From the NCBI GenBank assembly GCA_044228435.1, contig JBGAUW010000002.1, forward strand, positions 344,970-408,969: DNA of 64,000 nt, written 5' to 3'. Origin of the DNA: Bog-950 sp044228435. Lineage in GTDB: Bacteria; Bacteroidota; Bacteroidia; Chitinophagales; LD1. Of the stretch, positions 52,328 through 61,937 are shown one piece after another. Position 1 is the stretch's first letter. Each line of letters opens with the position of its first letter. The notes under the pieces are model-generated. The model worked only from the letters and a program-made list of their open reading frames with translations, was not told the DNA's origin and ran no database searches. A program made the position numbers and the translations under genes.

Positions 52328-53992
52328 ATGAAGGGAAACCAATCCATTTTACTGTTTATAGGGGTGGTAGTAACCGCCAACCTGTTGCAGTGCTTATGCA
52401 CGGGTTTGTTGTTTGATGAGGCTTACTATTGGGTGTGGAGCCAGCATTTAGCTTTTGGTTATTTCGACCATCCGCCCATGGTTGCACTTTTTATTGCCGC
52501 AGGCGATGCTGTGCATCACAGCGAGGCGGGGGTAAGGCTACTTAGCATACTGGCTAATGCCGGCACTCTATACATTTTATACAACCTGGTAAAGCCGAAA
52601 GACATAAAACTGTTTTTAGTGCTGCTGCTAAGCATTACCCCACTTATAGCGGCCAGCTTTTTTGCAGTGCCCGATATTCCTTTTTTGTTTTTTACAGCCT
52701 GCTTTTGGGTAGCCTATAAAAAATATTTAGAAGACGATTCATTACCGGCAGCCTTGTTAACAGCCGCTTGCATAGCCTGCATGCTTTATAGTAAATACCA
52801 TGCGGTGCTGGTGGTGTTTTTTGTAGTGCTAAGCAATTTTGATTTACTAAAACGTAAATCGTTTTACCTGGCCGGCACCATAGCCGCTTTACTATTTATG
52901 CCCCATGTATGGTGGCAATGGCAAAACGATTTCCCTACCTTTCGTTTTCATCTTTTTGAGCGGGTGGTAGAAATATATACCCCATTACGTATTTTAGAAT
53001 ATATAGGCGGGCAGCTGGCATTGGCTGGTATACCCACGGGCGCGCTGCTATTATATGCCTGCGTAAAACAACCGGGCGATACTAAATTTTATCGTGGCCT
53101 TAAATTTCAATTGTGGGGCACGTTTATATTTTTTTTAATCAGCAGTTTTAAAAACCGCGCCGAGCCAAACTGGACAATTGCAAACTTAATACCTCTTACC
53201 ATTTTAAGCTACCGGTATTTAGAAAACAACAACCGGCTTTCGGTTTGGCTTTACCGTGCGTTACCGGTTTCAATACTGGCTATTGCCGTAATACGCCTTC
53301 ACTTTGGCACCGACCTTAGCCGAAAATATCTGGGCTTGCATATACAAACTCAATATTGGAACGATTGGGCCGATACTGTTAAACAACATGCCGGCGACCG
53401 AACGGTGGTATTTTTAAGCTCCTATCAAATGGCCTCGGAGTATATGTTCTACTCGGGTAAAAAAGCTTTTAGCACCAGCGAGACGGGGTTACGAAAAAGC
53501 CAGTTTAACCTGCTTAATACTGAAGAAGAAATACAAAACAAGCAAGTTTATTTATGCGCCTACTGGAATTTTATTGCCGACCGGACCGTTGAAAAAGAGC
53601 ATATAAAAACAGAGATAACAGAATTTGACGGGCTGGTGGTGGATAGCTTTCTATCGTGGATAAAAGTGAAGATAGAGCCACTTAAAAAAAATGTAGCCTT
53701 AAAAAGCGGTGAGGATTTTGTATTGCCCGTAAAAGTATTTTCACCCTACACCAATCATCCGCCGCCTAATGCCAATTCGCGCCTTACTTATCGTATTTAC
53801 CAAAACCAAATAGAGGTAGTAGGCGATTATGAAACCGGAATTTCGCTTGCCAGTGCCTTTGCAAATAAGCAGATGGATATAAAAATTGATATGCCCGATA
53901 AGCCCGGCCGCTACCGGGTATTTGTTTCCGCCAGGCAGGATAACTACCCGCCACCTAAAAATATGGTAGCCGTAGAGGTAGAGGTTCAATAA
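52328..53992 (+). CDS. Glycosyltransferase family 39-like membrane protein
   Basis: A 554-residue protein with about ten membrane segments in the first 340 residues. The GT-C signature lies near the start: LLFDEAYYWVWSQHLAFGYFDHPPMVALFI (catalytic-type Asp-Glu, then the DHPP loop), as in PMT_2/ArnT enzymes. The C-terminal 200 residues are soluble and include an Ig-like end (YRIYQNQIEVVGDYETG). It would use a lipid-linked sugar (undecaprenyl- or dolichyl-type phosphate sugar) to glycosylate a lipid or protein on the outer face of the inner membrane. Substrate unknown. Confidence 0.87.
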   Translation: MKGNQSILLFIGVVVTANLLQCLCTGLLFDEAYYWVWSQHLAFGYFDHPPMVALFIAAGDAVHHSEAGVRLLSILANAGTLYILYNLVKPKDIKLFLVLLLSITPLIAASFFAVPDIPFLFFTACFWVAYKKYLEDDSLPAALLTAACIACMLYSKYHAVLVVFFVVLSNFDLLKRKSFYLAGTIAALLFMPHVWWQWQNDFPTFRFHLFERVVEIYTPLRILEYIGGQLALAGIPTGALLLYACVKQPGDTKFYRGLKFQLWGTFIFFLISSFKNRAEPNWTIANLIPLTILSYRYLENNNRLSVWLYRALPVSILAIAVIRLHFGTDLSRKYLGLHIQTQYWNDWADTVKQHAGDRTVVFLSSYQMASEYMFYSGKKAFSTSETGLRKSQFNLLNTEEEIQNKQVYLCAYWNFIADRTVEKEHIKTEITEFDGLVVDSFLSWIKVKIEPLKKNVALKSGEDFVLPVKVFSPYTNHPPPNANSRLTYRIYQNQIEVVGDYETGISLASAFANKQMDIKIDMPDKPGRYRVFVSARQDNYPPPKNMVAVEVEVQ

Positions 53993-54083
53993 GGGCTTCA
54001 ACATTTATTTACCATAACTTAAAGCTGAGGTTAAACTGCCTGCTATTAAATATTTTTATTTGCTCCGATACAAATTGTGCAGT

Positions 54084-55922
54084 ATGAAAAAAATAATGGC
54101 CGGCCTTTTGCTTAGTTGCGTTTTTGCTTTTAGCAGCCAGGCGCAGTTAAATGTTTACCACCCCATAATAAAAGATAATAACGGTGTGTTGGTCCATTGG
54201 TATAACCCCAACCATGGAACGGGATACGACCATTGCCTTAGCCTTATATGGAACTTTTGGAACGACATGGATACCTGCTGTGGCGGCTACCCGCATTATA
54301 TGATAGACCACTCTTATAGCCCTAACATACAAGGCAATAAATTAGGTGGAGACCAGTTTGCTATGGCCCTTTCATCGTGGGCTTTGTATTATGGTTACAC
54401 GGGCAACCCCGAAGTGGTTGATAATATGATTTACATAGCCGACCATTATTTATCGCACAGCCTTTCAAACTCATTCGATGCCTGGCCTTCGTTTCCTTAC
54501 CCCTGCAATTACAGCAATACCCTTTCGGCCGTATATGATGGCGATTTTTTATTAGGGCCGGGTTATACACAGCCCGATAAAGGAGGCTCTTTTGCCAACG
54601 AACTTGTTACCCTTTATAAAATAACCGGCAACAATAATTACCTGCAGGCGGCAATTGGCATGGCTAACACGTTGGCACTTAATGTGCAACCGGGCAGTGC
54701 TATTGTATCGCCTTACCCATTTAAAATAAACGCTACTGATGGAAGTTTGCCCGCTGCCCCCAATGCCACCTGGCATTATACCACCAGTTTTGTACCTACG
54801 TTGCGTTTATTTGAACAACTTAAAAAAATGAACCAGGGCAATACCACGCAATACGATTCGGCTACGGCTAAAATTGTGCGCTGGATAAAAGCTTATCCGT
54901 TGCAAACAAATGAGTGGGGTTCTTTTTTTGAAGATATTCCCATACCCTCTAACACCGAAATAAATGCAGTAAGCATGGCCTGGTATATACTAGAACACCC
55001 AACCGAGTGGGGCAACACCTGGCAACAAGACAGCCGAGGCATACTAGACTGGACCCTTAGTGCATTAGGCAGCCATGCTTATGATACACTAGGCGTAACA
55101 GCTATTTACGAACAGAGCGTAGACCTTAAAGAAGCAGGCAGCCACACGTCGCGCTTTGCCTCTATCGAACTTTTATACGCGGCCAAAACCGGCGATACCA
55201 GCCGGGTGCAGCAAGCGTTGCGCCAGTTAGACTGGGCCAATTATTTATGCGATACATCGGGCATAGTTCGTTTTACACCACCTTCGGGGGCCATTTGGTT
55301 TACCGATGGCTATGGCGACTATGTAAAGCATTTTTTGCGTGCTATGGCGGCTTACCCGGCTGCTGCGCCCGATAGCGCGAACCATTTGTTGCAATCATCA
55401 TCAGTAGTTACCAATATTCAATACGCAGTAAACGAAATACACTACATTACTTTTGATAGCAGCGCTACCGAAACTTTCAGGTTAACATCGAAACCATTAA
55501 CCGTAAAAGCAGGCAGTGTGGTTTTGAATGAAGTGAGTAGCCTTAGCGGTGATGGCTGGACCTGGACACCATATACCTTAGGCGGCGTTTTAAAAGTGCA
55601 GCACGACAACGCAAAACCGGTAGATATTTTATGGGCCGGGGCCGGTATTGCAGACGACAATGCAGAGCAAAATAAATTTACTTTATACCCTAACCCCACC
55701 ACCGGTAAAGTGCAACTACATTTTAGCGAAGAAATTAAAGGAGCAGTTAAAATTGAAATAACCAACGTAAGCGGCGAAAAAGTAAAAGAAGTAAGTACGC
55801 GGTTAGTGCAAAGCGGTACCGAAACGACATTGGATTTAACCAGCTTACAAAGCGGCGTATACTTTGTGCACTTATTGAATGCCGATAAAGTATTTACTAA
55901 AAAGTTGGTGGTGGCTAAGTAA
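54084..55922 (+). CDS. Secreted T9SS cargo, probable alpha/alpha-barrel glycosidase-like protein
   Basis: From the ATG at 54084 the protein has 612 residues with a signal peptide (1-22, ending SSQAQ). The middle (about 30-470) shows helical-hairpin repeats with Trp/Tyr-rich loops (GGDQFAMALSSWALYYGYTGNPEVVDNMIYIADHYL, GSFANELVTLYKITGNNNYLQAA, FTDGYGDYVKHFLRAMAAYP), suggestive of an (alpha/alpha)6 barrel as in glycosidases or lyases. A small beta domain follows. The last 75 residues (FTLYPNPTTGKVQLHFSEEIKG...LQSGVYFVHLLNADKVFTKKLVVAK) are the type A T9SS sorting domain. No catalytic acid can be assigned with confidence. Confidence 0.8.
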   Translation: MKKIMAGLLLSCVFAFSSQAQLNVYHPIIKDNNGVLVHWYNPNHGTGYDHCLSLIWNFWNDMDTCCGGYPHYMIDHSYSPNIQGNKLGGDQFAMALSSWALYYGYTGNPEVVDNMIYIADHYLSHSLSNSFDAWPSFPYPCNYSNTLSAVYDGDFLLGPGYTQPDKGGSFANELVTLYKITGNNNYLQAAIGMANTLALNVQPGSAIVSPYPFKINATDGSLPAAPNATWHYTTSFVPTLRLFEQLKKMNQGNTTQYDSATAKIVRWIKAYPLQTNEWGSFFEDIPIPSNTEINAVSMAWYILEHPTEWGNTWQQDSRGILDWTLSALGSHAYDTLGVTAIYEQSVDLKEAGSHTSRFASIELLYAAKTGDTSRVQQALRQLDWANYLCDTSGIVRFTPPSGAIWFTDGYGDYVKHFLRAMAAYPAAAPDSANHLLQSSSVVTNIQYAVNEIHYITFDSSATETFRLTSKPLTVKAGSVVLNEVSSLSGDGWTWTPYTLGGVLKVQHDNAKPVDILWAGAGIADDNAEQNKFTLYPNPTTGKVQLHFSEEIKGAVKIEITNVSGEKVKEVSTRLVQSGTETTLDLTSLQSGVYFVHLLNADKVFTKKLVVAK

Positions 55923-55973
55923 AGATTGGAAGTTGGGCACGAGCGGACGCTCACGCCAGTGCAGAAAATTAAG

Positions 55974-57923
55974 TTACATATTAGGCCGGTAAATAACATT
56001 ACCCACTGTACGGGCAAATTCTTTTTTCTGCTCCATAAGTAGCTTGTGCAATTTCATCAGCTTTAGTTGCTCGGCCTCGTCGGTGCTTTCTTTAAGCCTT
56101 TGCTCAATTTTTTTAAGCTCGGCAATATTTCGGAATTGCTTAAAGCGCATAATAGCCGAGGCTATATCTTTGGTAAACATTTCGCGCTTGCCGGGCACCA
56201 TTATTTTATAACGGGTAAACCAGTTTTCGCTAAGCGAATAGGGCTGCGCCAAAATCTCGATGGCTACTGACGAGATGCGGGTATCATCATTAGCGGTAAA
56301 GTAACTCTCATCATGCACGTTGCCCTGACCAAACTCCTGCAATATGTGTTCGTATATAAAATTGTAAGGAGCGGTTTCAATATTCAGCCCCTCCAGTTCT
56401 TCTAACACATACTGTGTTACCGATGTATCGGTTTCTTCGGTACCTGTTTGCCAGGCTCCGAACTCTATTAAAATACGGATAACATCGCGCTCCAATACGT
56501 GCAGGTTGCTTGTAGCCTGGTTAAACTGCTCCTGGTGTAAATTTGCAGGCAACTCTTCATTCTTATCCGTCCTCCTCTCCTTCCGCTCTTCTTCCTGTGC
56601 GGCCTCTTTACCTTTTTTAGCGCGTATTTTGTTTACCTCTGTAATCAAAATCTGCTCGCTCATATCAAACAACTGGCTGCACTGTTTTACATAAACCGAG
56701 CGCGAAATCGAGTCAGGTATTTTAGCAATACTCTCAATTATATCTCGTATCAGTTCCGATTTTTTAATCGGGTCGTTTTTTGCCTCGGCGGCAAACAGCG
56801 TTGTTTTAAATAGAATTAAATCCTTGCGGTTAGCCTTTATAAACTGCGTAAAGGCTTCTACGCCCACGCGCTTTACATAGCTATCGGGGTCTTCATTATC
56901 GGGCAGAATAACTATACGCACATTCATGCCCTCTTCTAAAATCAAATCAGTTCCGCGCAGGGCGGCCTTTATACCGGCGGTATCACCATCATACAACATG
57001 GTAATGTTGGGCGTTATCCGTTTAATAAGGCGAATCTGGTCGGGGGTAAGTGCAGTGCCCGAACTGGCTACAGCATTTTCCATACCGGCCTGGTGCAGCG
57101 ATATAACATCGGTATAGCCCTCTACCAACAGGCACTCATCTTTTTTGCGTATTTCGTTTTTGGCAAAGTAGGCACCGTAGAGAATTTTACTTTTTTGGTA
57201 AACTTCGCTTTCGGGTGTGTTTACATACTTGGGCGATTTCTCGTCCTTAATCATTATACGCCCGCCAAAGCCCACTACCTTACCGGTCATGTTATGGATA
57301 GGGAACATTACGCGATTACGGAAGAAATCGGCGGTGCTGTTTTCTTTAGATGAGGTAAGGCCTGCCTTTTTTAAAACCTCCAGCTGAAAGCCCTCTTTAA
57401 GCGCAAACTTTGTAAAGTTATCGAAGCCATCGGGCGCAAAGCCCAGTTGGTATTTTTCGATTGTATGATTTAAAAACCCACGCTCTTTTAAATAGGCCAG
57501 ACCTATTTTGCCACTATCGCTGCCAAACATATAATCGGTAAAATACTTTTGGGCCGTGGCATTGGCTATATGTATACTCTCTACTAAGTTGTGTTTCTCT
57601 AGCTCCTTTTTCTTCTGCTCATCGGTAACATCTTCTTCATCAATTTCGATGTTGTATTTTTTTGCCAGGTAGCGCAGTGCATCGGGATAACTAAGCTGCT
57701 GGTAATCCATCAAAAACTGAAGCGGCCCACCGGCTTTACCACAGCCAAAGCACTTATAGATATTACGGGCAGGGTTTACGCTAAATGAGGGGGATTTTTC
57801 GTTGTGAAAAGGGCAAAGGCCCTGCAGGTTAGCGCCGCGTTTTTTAAGGGTAACAAATTCACCTACCACCTCCTCTACCCGGGCCTCTTCGTTAATCTTC
57901 TGTATGGTGAATTTGGAAATCAT
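55974..57923 (-). CDS. dnaG: DNA primase DnaG
   Basis: I start at the ATG at 57923 (MISKFTIQKI), where DnaG similarity begins, giving 649 residues; the frame extends to 57965. The CHC2 zinc motif is Cys37-His40-Cys58-Cys61 (CPFH...YKCFGCG). The core carries EGYTDVISLHQAGMENAVASSGTALT (Toprim, about 260-290) and the DGDTAGIKAA metal-binding motif. A C-terminal helicase-binding domain with long helices follows. It makes RNA primers at the replication fork with DnaB. Length is normal. It is convergent with the T9SS cargo gene. Confidence 0.96.
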   Translation of the reverse strand: MISKFTIQKINEEARVEEVVGEFVTLKKRGANLQGLCPFHNEKSPSFSVNPARNIYKCFGCGKAGGPLQFLMDYQQLSYPDALRYLAKKYNIEIDEEDVTDEQKKKELEKHNLVESIHIANATAQKYFTDYMFGSDSGKIGLAYLKERGFLNHTIEKYQLGFAPDGFDNFTKFALKEGFQLEVLKKAGLTSSKENSTADFFRNRVMFPIHNMTGKVVGFGGRIMIKDEKSPKYVNTPESEVYQKSKILYGAYFAKNEIRKKDECLLVEGYTDVISLHQAGMENAVASSGTALTPDQIRLIKRITPNITMLYDGDTAGIKAALRGTDLILEEGMNVRIVILPDNEDPDSYVKRVGVEAFTQFIKANRKDLILFKTTLFAAEAKNDPIKKSELIRDIIESIAKIPDSISRSVYVKQCSQLFDMSEQILITEVNKIRAKKGKEAAQEEERKERRTDKNEELPANLHQEQFNQATSNLHVLERDVIRILIEFGAWQTGTEETDTSVTQYVLEELEGLNIETAPYNFIYEHILQEFGQGNVHDESYFTANDDTRISSVAIEILAQPYSLSENWFTRYKIMVPGKREMFTKDIASAIMRFKQFRNIAELKKIEQRLKESTDEAEQLKLMKLHKLLMEQKKEFARTVGNVIYRPNM

Positions 57924-58137
57924 AAAATTTGGGACGCCGAAAATACAACAAAAACTTATAGGCACATCATAACCACTTGCACAGCCTATAAAATGGCATT
58001 TACATTTTTTAGCAATGGCATAAAACCCAATGCCAGCAAGGGTTTCAGCACTATATCGCAGCTTAATTACTACAACGCATTAAACGTGGCGTGGGTTTAG
58101 CAATCATACCAGCATATTCCTTAACTAAAACCATAAC

Positions 58138-58143
58138 AGGAGG
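58138..58143 (+). promoter_or_regulatory. Strong Shine-Dalgarno (AGGAGG) before the DUF4476 gene
   Basis: AGGAGG lies nine bases before the ATG at 58153 (AGGAGGAAACAGTATATG). Most genes in this window lack such a sequence, which is normal for Bacteroidota, so this one stands out. Confidence 0.55.
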
Positions 58144-58152
58144 AAACAGTAT

Positions 58153-58905
58153 ATGAGAACCATTATTACCCTCGCCTTTTTTGCCCTAAGTTTTTTAAGT
58201 GCCTCTGCCCAGTATGGCCGCTCGGTTTTAAACCTGCGCCTTAGCGATAACGCCCCTTTTAGCGTGGTGATAGATGGCCAACAAGCCGGTGGAGTAAACA
58301 ATACCACCCGCCTTGCCAACTTAACCGCTGGTAAGCACTTTATACAGGTTTACCGGGTAGGTGGCTATAAAGGCCGTGGCCGCGGGCATGGTTACCCTGC
58401 CAATGCGTTTAGCGGATATGTATCGGTAGCTGCCAATGCCGAAACATGGGCTACTGTTTATCCTGAATTTCAACGTGTGCAGGTAGATGAAATACGTGCC
58501 TTTAATAACCGGGCTAACCAGTGTGACCCTACTGCCTTTGAACCCCGCAGACCACAACACCATGATGCATGTGACCCGGTAATAAGCAGCAATTGTCCAC
58601 CGGTACCTGCAGGCCCCTTTGCAATGAACCCGGCCGATTTTAGCCAGCTAAAGCAGACTATAAATAATGCGGGTTTTGAAAATACACGCCTTAGCATTTT
58701 TAAGCAGGCGCTTAACTATAACTACTTTACTACCGCACAGGTGCGTGAACTAATGGATTTGTTTTGGTTTGAAAACAGCAAACTTGAAGTAGCTAAAATT
58801 GCTTACCCTAAAACCATAGACCAGAACAATTACTACCAGGTTAATAACGAGTTTAGCTTTAGCAGCAGCGTAAATGAGTTAGGACAGTATATAGCGATGA
58901 GATAG
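58153..58905 (+). CDS. Exported DUF4476 domain protein
   Basis: A 250-residue protein with a signal peptide (1-19). A PEGA-like beta domain (SVLNLRLSDNAPFSVVIDGQQAGGVNNTTRLANLTAGKHFIQVYRV, 24-70) is followed by a Pro/His-rich linker and the C-terminal DUF4476 helical domain (about 158-245, MNPADFSQLKQTINNAGFENTRLSIFKQALNYNYFTTAQVRELMDLFWFENSKLEVAKIAYP). The family is typical of Bacteroidota and its function is unknown. Confidence 0.85.
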   Translation: MRTIITLAFFALSFLSASAQYGRSVLNLRLSDNAPFSVVIDGQQAGGVNNTTRLANLTAGKHFIQVYRVGGYKGRGRGHGYPANAFSGYVSVAANAETWATVYPEFQRVQVDEIRAFNNRANQCDPTAFEPRRPQHHDACDPVISSNCPPVPAGPFAMNPADFSQLKQTINNAGFENTRLSIFKQALNYNYFTTAQVRELMDLFWFENSKLEVAKIAYPKTIDQNNYYQVNNEFSFSSSVNELGQYIAMR

Positions 58906-59129
58906 GGCAAAGGTGAGAAGTGAAAGATAAATACAAGATGCAGAGATAATCTGAAGTAGTGGCCGCTTCAAAAGGGAATTTTGAGGCGGCTTTTTTAATA
59001 CATAAACCGCAAAGGGCGCAACGTATTACGCAATGTTCGCTATACAAAATTTCTAGTCCCTACAAAATCAATACGCTCTTTGCGATGCATTCCTTAGCGT
59101 CCTTTGCGGTTAATTTCCTCTAAATAAAA

Positions 59130-59154
59130 AAGGCTGCCCTTTGAGGGCAGCCTT
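59130..59154 (-). terminator. Intrinsic terminator of atpD-atpC
   Basis: AAGGCTGCCC and GGGCAGCCTT (59130-59139, 59145-59154) form a stem that, on the minus strand, runs into six T, 21 bases after the atpC stop. Confidence 0.9.
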
Positions 59155-59175
59155 CTGTTTTTTAAAAGTTGTTTG

Positions 59176-59427
59176 TTATGGCTTTACAGCACCACCTTCG
59201 GCGCAAACTATTACCTTATTATTAAGGCACTCTACAAAGCCGCCTGTAATGGTAAAAAACTTATCGCCGGTGGCGGTTTTAGCCTTTATAGTTCCCTTAG
59301 CCAATGCCGAAATAATTGGCGCGTGGCGGTTTAGTATTTCAAAAGAACCATCTACACCGGGTAGCTGCACTAAGGTAGCATCGCCGCTGTAAAGTTTTTT
59401 TTCTGGTGTTAGAATATCTAAAGTCAT
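59176..59427 (-). CDS. atpC: ATP synthase F1 subunit epsilon
   Basis: An 83-residue protein: MTLDILTPEKKLYSGDATLVQLPGVDGSFEILNRHAPIISALAKGTIKAKT...FFTITGGFVECLNNKVIVCAEG. It contains only the N-terminal beta-sandwich domain; the C-terminal helical hairpin that inhibits the enzyme in many bacteria is missing, as is usual in Bacteroidota. It links the gamma subunit to the c-ring in the central stalk. It follows atpD by 92 bases. Confidence 0.94.
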   Translation of the reverse strand: MTLDILTPEKKLYSGDATLVQLPGVDGSFEILNRHAPIISALAKGTIKAKTATGDKFFTITGGFVECLNNKVIVCAEGGAVKP

Positions 59428-59519
59428 TTTATGAGTAGTTAGTAGCTAGTAGTTAGTAGTTAGACAACAGCCTTAGCTGCATTTTCTATTTACTATTTAC
59501 TGGTTACTGGTTACTAAAT
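59428..59519. repeat. Short degenerate tandem repeats between atpD and atpC
   Basis: TAGTTAGTAGCTAGTAGTTA at 59434 onward, and TACTATTTACTGGTTACTGG nearer atpD, are two simple repeats of seven to eight bases inside the operon. They resemble repeat-expanded spacer and are not seen as a terminator. Confidence 0.55.
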
Positions 59520-61037
59520 TTATTTTGTCGCTTCTGCAATCAATTTTTCGCCCTTGGCAATAGCTTCTTCAATAGAACCTACCAGGTTAAAGGCCGCCTC
59601 TGGGTACTTATCAACTTCACCATTCATAATCATGTTAAAGCCTTTGATAGTCTCTTCGATAGGCACCAATACACCCTTTAATCCGGTGAATTGCTCAGCC
59701 ACGTGGAACGGTTGCGATAAGAAACGTTGAACACGGCGTGCGCGGTGAACCACTTGCTTATCTTCTTCGCTCAACTCATCCATACCCAAGATGGCGATGA
59801 TATCCTGTAACTCTTTATAACGCTGTAAAGTTTCTTTTACACGCATAGCGCAATCGTAGTGCTTATCGCCCAGTGTGTGTGCGTTAAGGATACGTGAAGT
59901 AGAATCCAACGGATCCACCGCAGGGTAAATACCTAACTCCGCAATTTTACGGTTCAATACCGTAGTTGCATCCAAGTGGGCGAAGGTAGTTGCCGGAGCA
60001 GGGTCAGTTAAGTCATCCGCAGGTACGTATACCGCCTGAACCGAGGTAATTGAACCACGTTTGGTAGAGGTAATACGCTCTTGCATTAAACCCATCTCGG
60101 TAGCAAGGGTAGGTTGGTAACCCACCGCTGAAGGCATACGGCCTAATAGCGCCGATACCTCAGAACCTGCCTGTGTGAAACGGAAGATATTATCGATAAA
60201 GAAAAGGATATCGCGTCCGCCCTTAGCATCGTTCTTGTCTCCATCGCGGAAGTACTCAGCGATTGTAAGACCTGAAAGCGCCACACGTGCACGTGCACCC
60301 GGTGGTTCGTTCATTTGCCCGAACACCAGGGTAGCCTGCGATTGAGCCAATTGAGCAGGATCTACCTTGCTCAAATCCCATCCGCCTTTTTCCATGCTGT
60401 GTTTAAATTCTTCGCCGTATTTAACAACGTTACTTTCAATCATTTCGCGCAAAAGGTCATTTCCTTCGCGGGTTCTTTCGCCCACACCGGCAAACACCGA
60501 AAGACCTGCATAAGCCTTTGCAATGTTGTTAATCAATTCCATGATTAACACCGTTTTGCCTACACCCGCACCACCAAACAAACCAATTTTACCACCCTTT
60601 GCATAAGGCTCTAAAAGGTCGATAACTTTAATACCGGTATATAATACTTCTGATTCAGTAGCCAAATCTTCATAAGCAGGGGGCATACGGTGGATAGGAT
60701 ATCCGCCGGCTTTGCTTACAGGTACGTTAATACCATCAATAGCCTCGCCAATTACATTGAACAGACGGCCTTTAATTGATTCGCCAACGGGCATAGTGAT
60801 AGGGGCGCCAGAGTCAACGGCATCCATACCTCTTCTTAAACCGTCGGTAGAATCCATAGCTACGGTGCGCACTGCATCTTCACCAAGGTGCTGTTGAACT
60901 TCCAGAATTACCTTCTGTCCGTTATCTCTTGTTACTTCCAAAGCGCTCAAAATTTGCGGAAGCGCAGACCCTTCTGCCTCGAAGCTAATGTCCACTACGG
61001 GCCCGATTATTTGCTTGATTTTACCAACGTTTGCCAT
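59520..61037 (-). CDS. atpD: ATP synthase F1 subunit beta
   Basis: A 505-residue protein, catalytic subunit of F1. Walker A GGAGVGKT (about 155-162) lies in IGLFGGAGVGKTVLIMELINNIAK. GERTREGNDL, ILFFIDNIFRFTQAGSEVSALLGRMPSAVGYQPTLATEMG (Walker B and DELSEED-side contacts) and MDELSEEDKQVVHRARRVQRFLSQPF (the DELSEED motif) are intact. It makes ATP from ADP and phosphate as the rotor turns. It heads a two-gene atpD-atpC unit, separate from the rest of the ATP synthase genes, as in other Bacteroidota. Confidence 0.98.
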   Translation of the reverse strand: MANVGKIKQIIGPVVDISFEAEGSALPQILSALEVTRDNGQKVILEVQQHLGEDAVRTVAMDSTDGLRRGMDAVDSGAPITMPVGESIKGRLFNVIGEAIDGINVPVSKAGGYPIHRMPPAYEDLATESEVLYTGIKVIDLLEPYAKGGKIGLFGGAGVGKTVLIMELINNIAKAYAGLSVFAGVGERTREGNDLLREMIESNVVKYGEEFKHSMEKGGWDLSKVDPAQLAQSQATLVFGQMNEPPGARARVALSGLTIAEYFRDGDKNDAKGGRDILFFIDNIFRFTQAGSEVSALLGRMPSAVGYQPTLATEMGLMQERITSTKRGSITSVQAVYVPADDLTDPAPATTFAHLDATTVLNRKIAELGIYPAVDPLDSTSRILNAHTLGDKHYDCAMRVKETLQRYKELQDIIAILGMDELSEEDKQVVHRARRVQRFLSQPFHVAEQFTGLKGVLVPIEETIKGFNMIMNGEVDKYPEAAFNLVGSIEEAIAKGEKLIAEATK

Positions 61038-61345
61038 GCCTTACTTTATTTGTTATTGATTGTTGTTTTTGCCTTAATAATAAGCCTGCCAAAAGCAGGT
61101 TTTTAAAATGCGGTGCGAAAATAGACACTAAAGTCAATTTTCAAAATGAAAAGGGTATGATTTGAACCATTTTCGGGGAAATGTGGAGAAGATGGGGGAT
61201 TCTTGCAGGAACTCCCCTTGAGAGGCCCTATCTTTCCGGTCACCCGCAAGGGGTGCGTTTACGTTGTTGCCTAATTTTATCCTAACCGCATTGGGGGGGC
61301 ACCCGCAAGGGGTGCCCCTACAAGTACGCCTGATTATTTATTAAT
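61038..61345. repeat. Gene-free stretch with REP palindromes before the RAYT gene
   Basis: A decayed REP copy at 61238-61262 (CACCCGCAAGGGGTG core) and a full copy at 61297-61321, both in the same orientation, lie 40-120 bases upstream of the RAYT start. The part near atpD holds a small hairpin CCTGCCAAAAGCAGG. Confidence 0.8.
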
Positions 61346-61357
61346 TTGCCATACCCG

Positions 61358-61921
61358 ATGAAATACAATCCACGCATACACCACCGAAGGTCTATACGAT
61401 TAAAGGGATATGATTACTCGCAGGCAGGTGCGTATTTTATTACCATTTGTTGCCACGGTATGCAATGCCGGTTCGGCAATGTAGGGGCACCCCTTGCGGG
61501 TGCCCAGGGTAATAGTGCCCAAATGCACTTAAATGATTTTGGGACAATTGCCTATAATGAATGGAGTAAATTACCAGAACGATTTCCTGATATAGAGTTA
61601 GACGTCTTTCAAATAATGCCGAACCATGTACATGGCATTATTATCTTAAACGAGAAACCCGTAGGGGCACCCCTTGCGGGTGCCCAACAAGAAGCGCCAA
61701 CTATTGTAGGCAACGCTGTTGGTGCATACAAATCGTTGGTTACAACCGAATGTTTAAGATTTATCAAACAGCAACCGCAAGAAACATCAATGGGTAAGTT
61801 ATGGCAGCGCAATTACCATGAGCATATCATTCGCAACCAAAAGTCATACAACAAAATTGCCAGTTATATAATTGACAATCCCGACAACTGGATAAACGAT
61901 AAATTTTATACACCTAGTTAA
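61358..61921 (+). CDS. REP-associated tyrosine transposase (RAYT, Y1 HUH family)
   Basis: From the ATG at 61358 the protein has 187 residues. It starts with KYNPRIHHRRSIRLKGYDYSQAGAYFITIC, carries the HUH metal motif in PNHVHGII, and has the tyrosine region NYHEHIIRNQKSYNKIASYIIDNPDNW. RAYTs nick single-stranded DNA at REP sequences and are thought to spread or maintain them. Two copies of the REP lie inside the gene (61481-61505, 61661-61685), both read in the same frame as VGAPLAGAQ, at residues about 42-50 and 102-110. The core motifs are unbroken, so the insertions seem tolerated. Further REPs flank the gene on both sides. Confidence 0.92.
   Translation: MKYNPRIHHRRSIRLKGYDYSQAGAYFITICCHGMQCRFGNVGAPLAGAQGNSAQMHLNDFGTIAYNEWSKLPERFPDIELDVFQIMPNHVHGIIILNEKPVGAPLAGAQQEAPTIVGNAVGAYKSLVTTECLRFIKQQPQETSMGKLWQRNYHEHIIRNQKSYNKIASYIIDNPDNWINDKFYTPS
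61481..61505. repeat. REP inside the RAYT gene, copy 1
   Basis: GTAGGGGCACCCCTTGCGGG followed by TGCCC; inverted relative to the upstream and downstream copies and translated as VGAPLAGA. Confidence 0.9.
61661..61685. repeat. REP inside the RAYT gene, copy 2
   Basis: Identical to copy 1 and in the same orientation and reading frame, 180 bases further on. Confidence 0.9.
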
Positions 61922-61937
61922 ACGATGGGACATTTTT

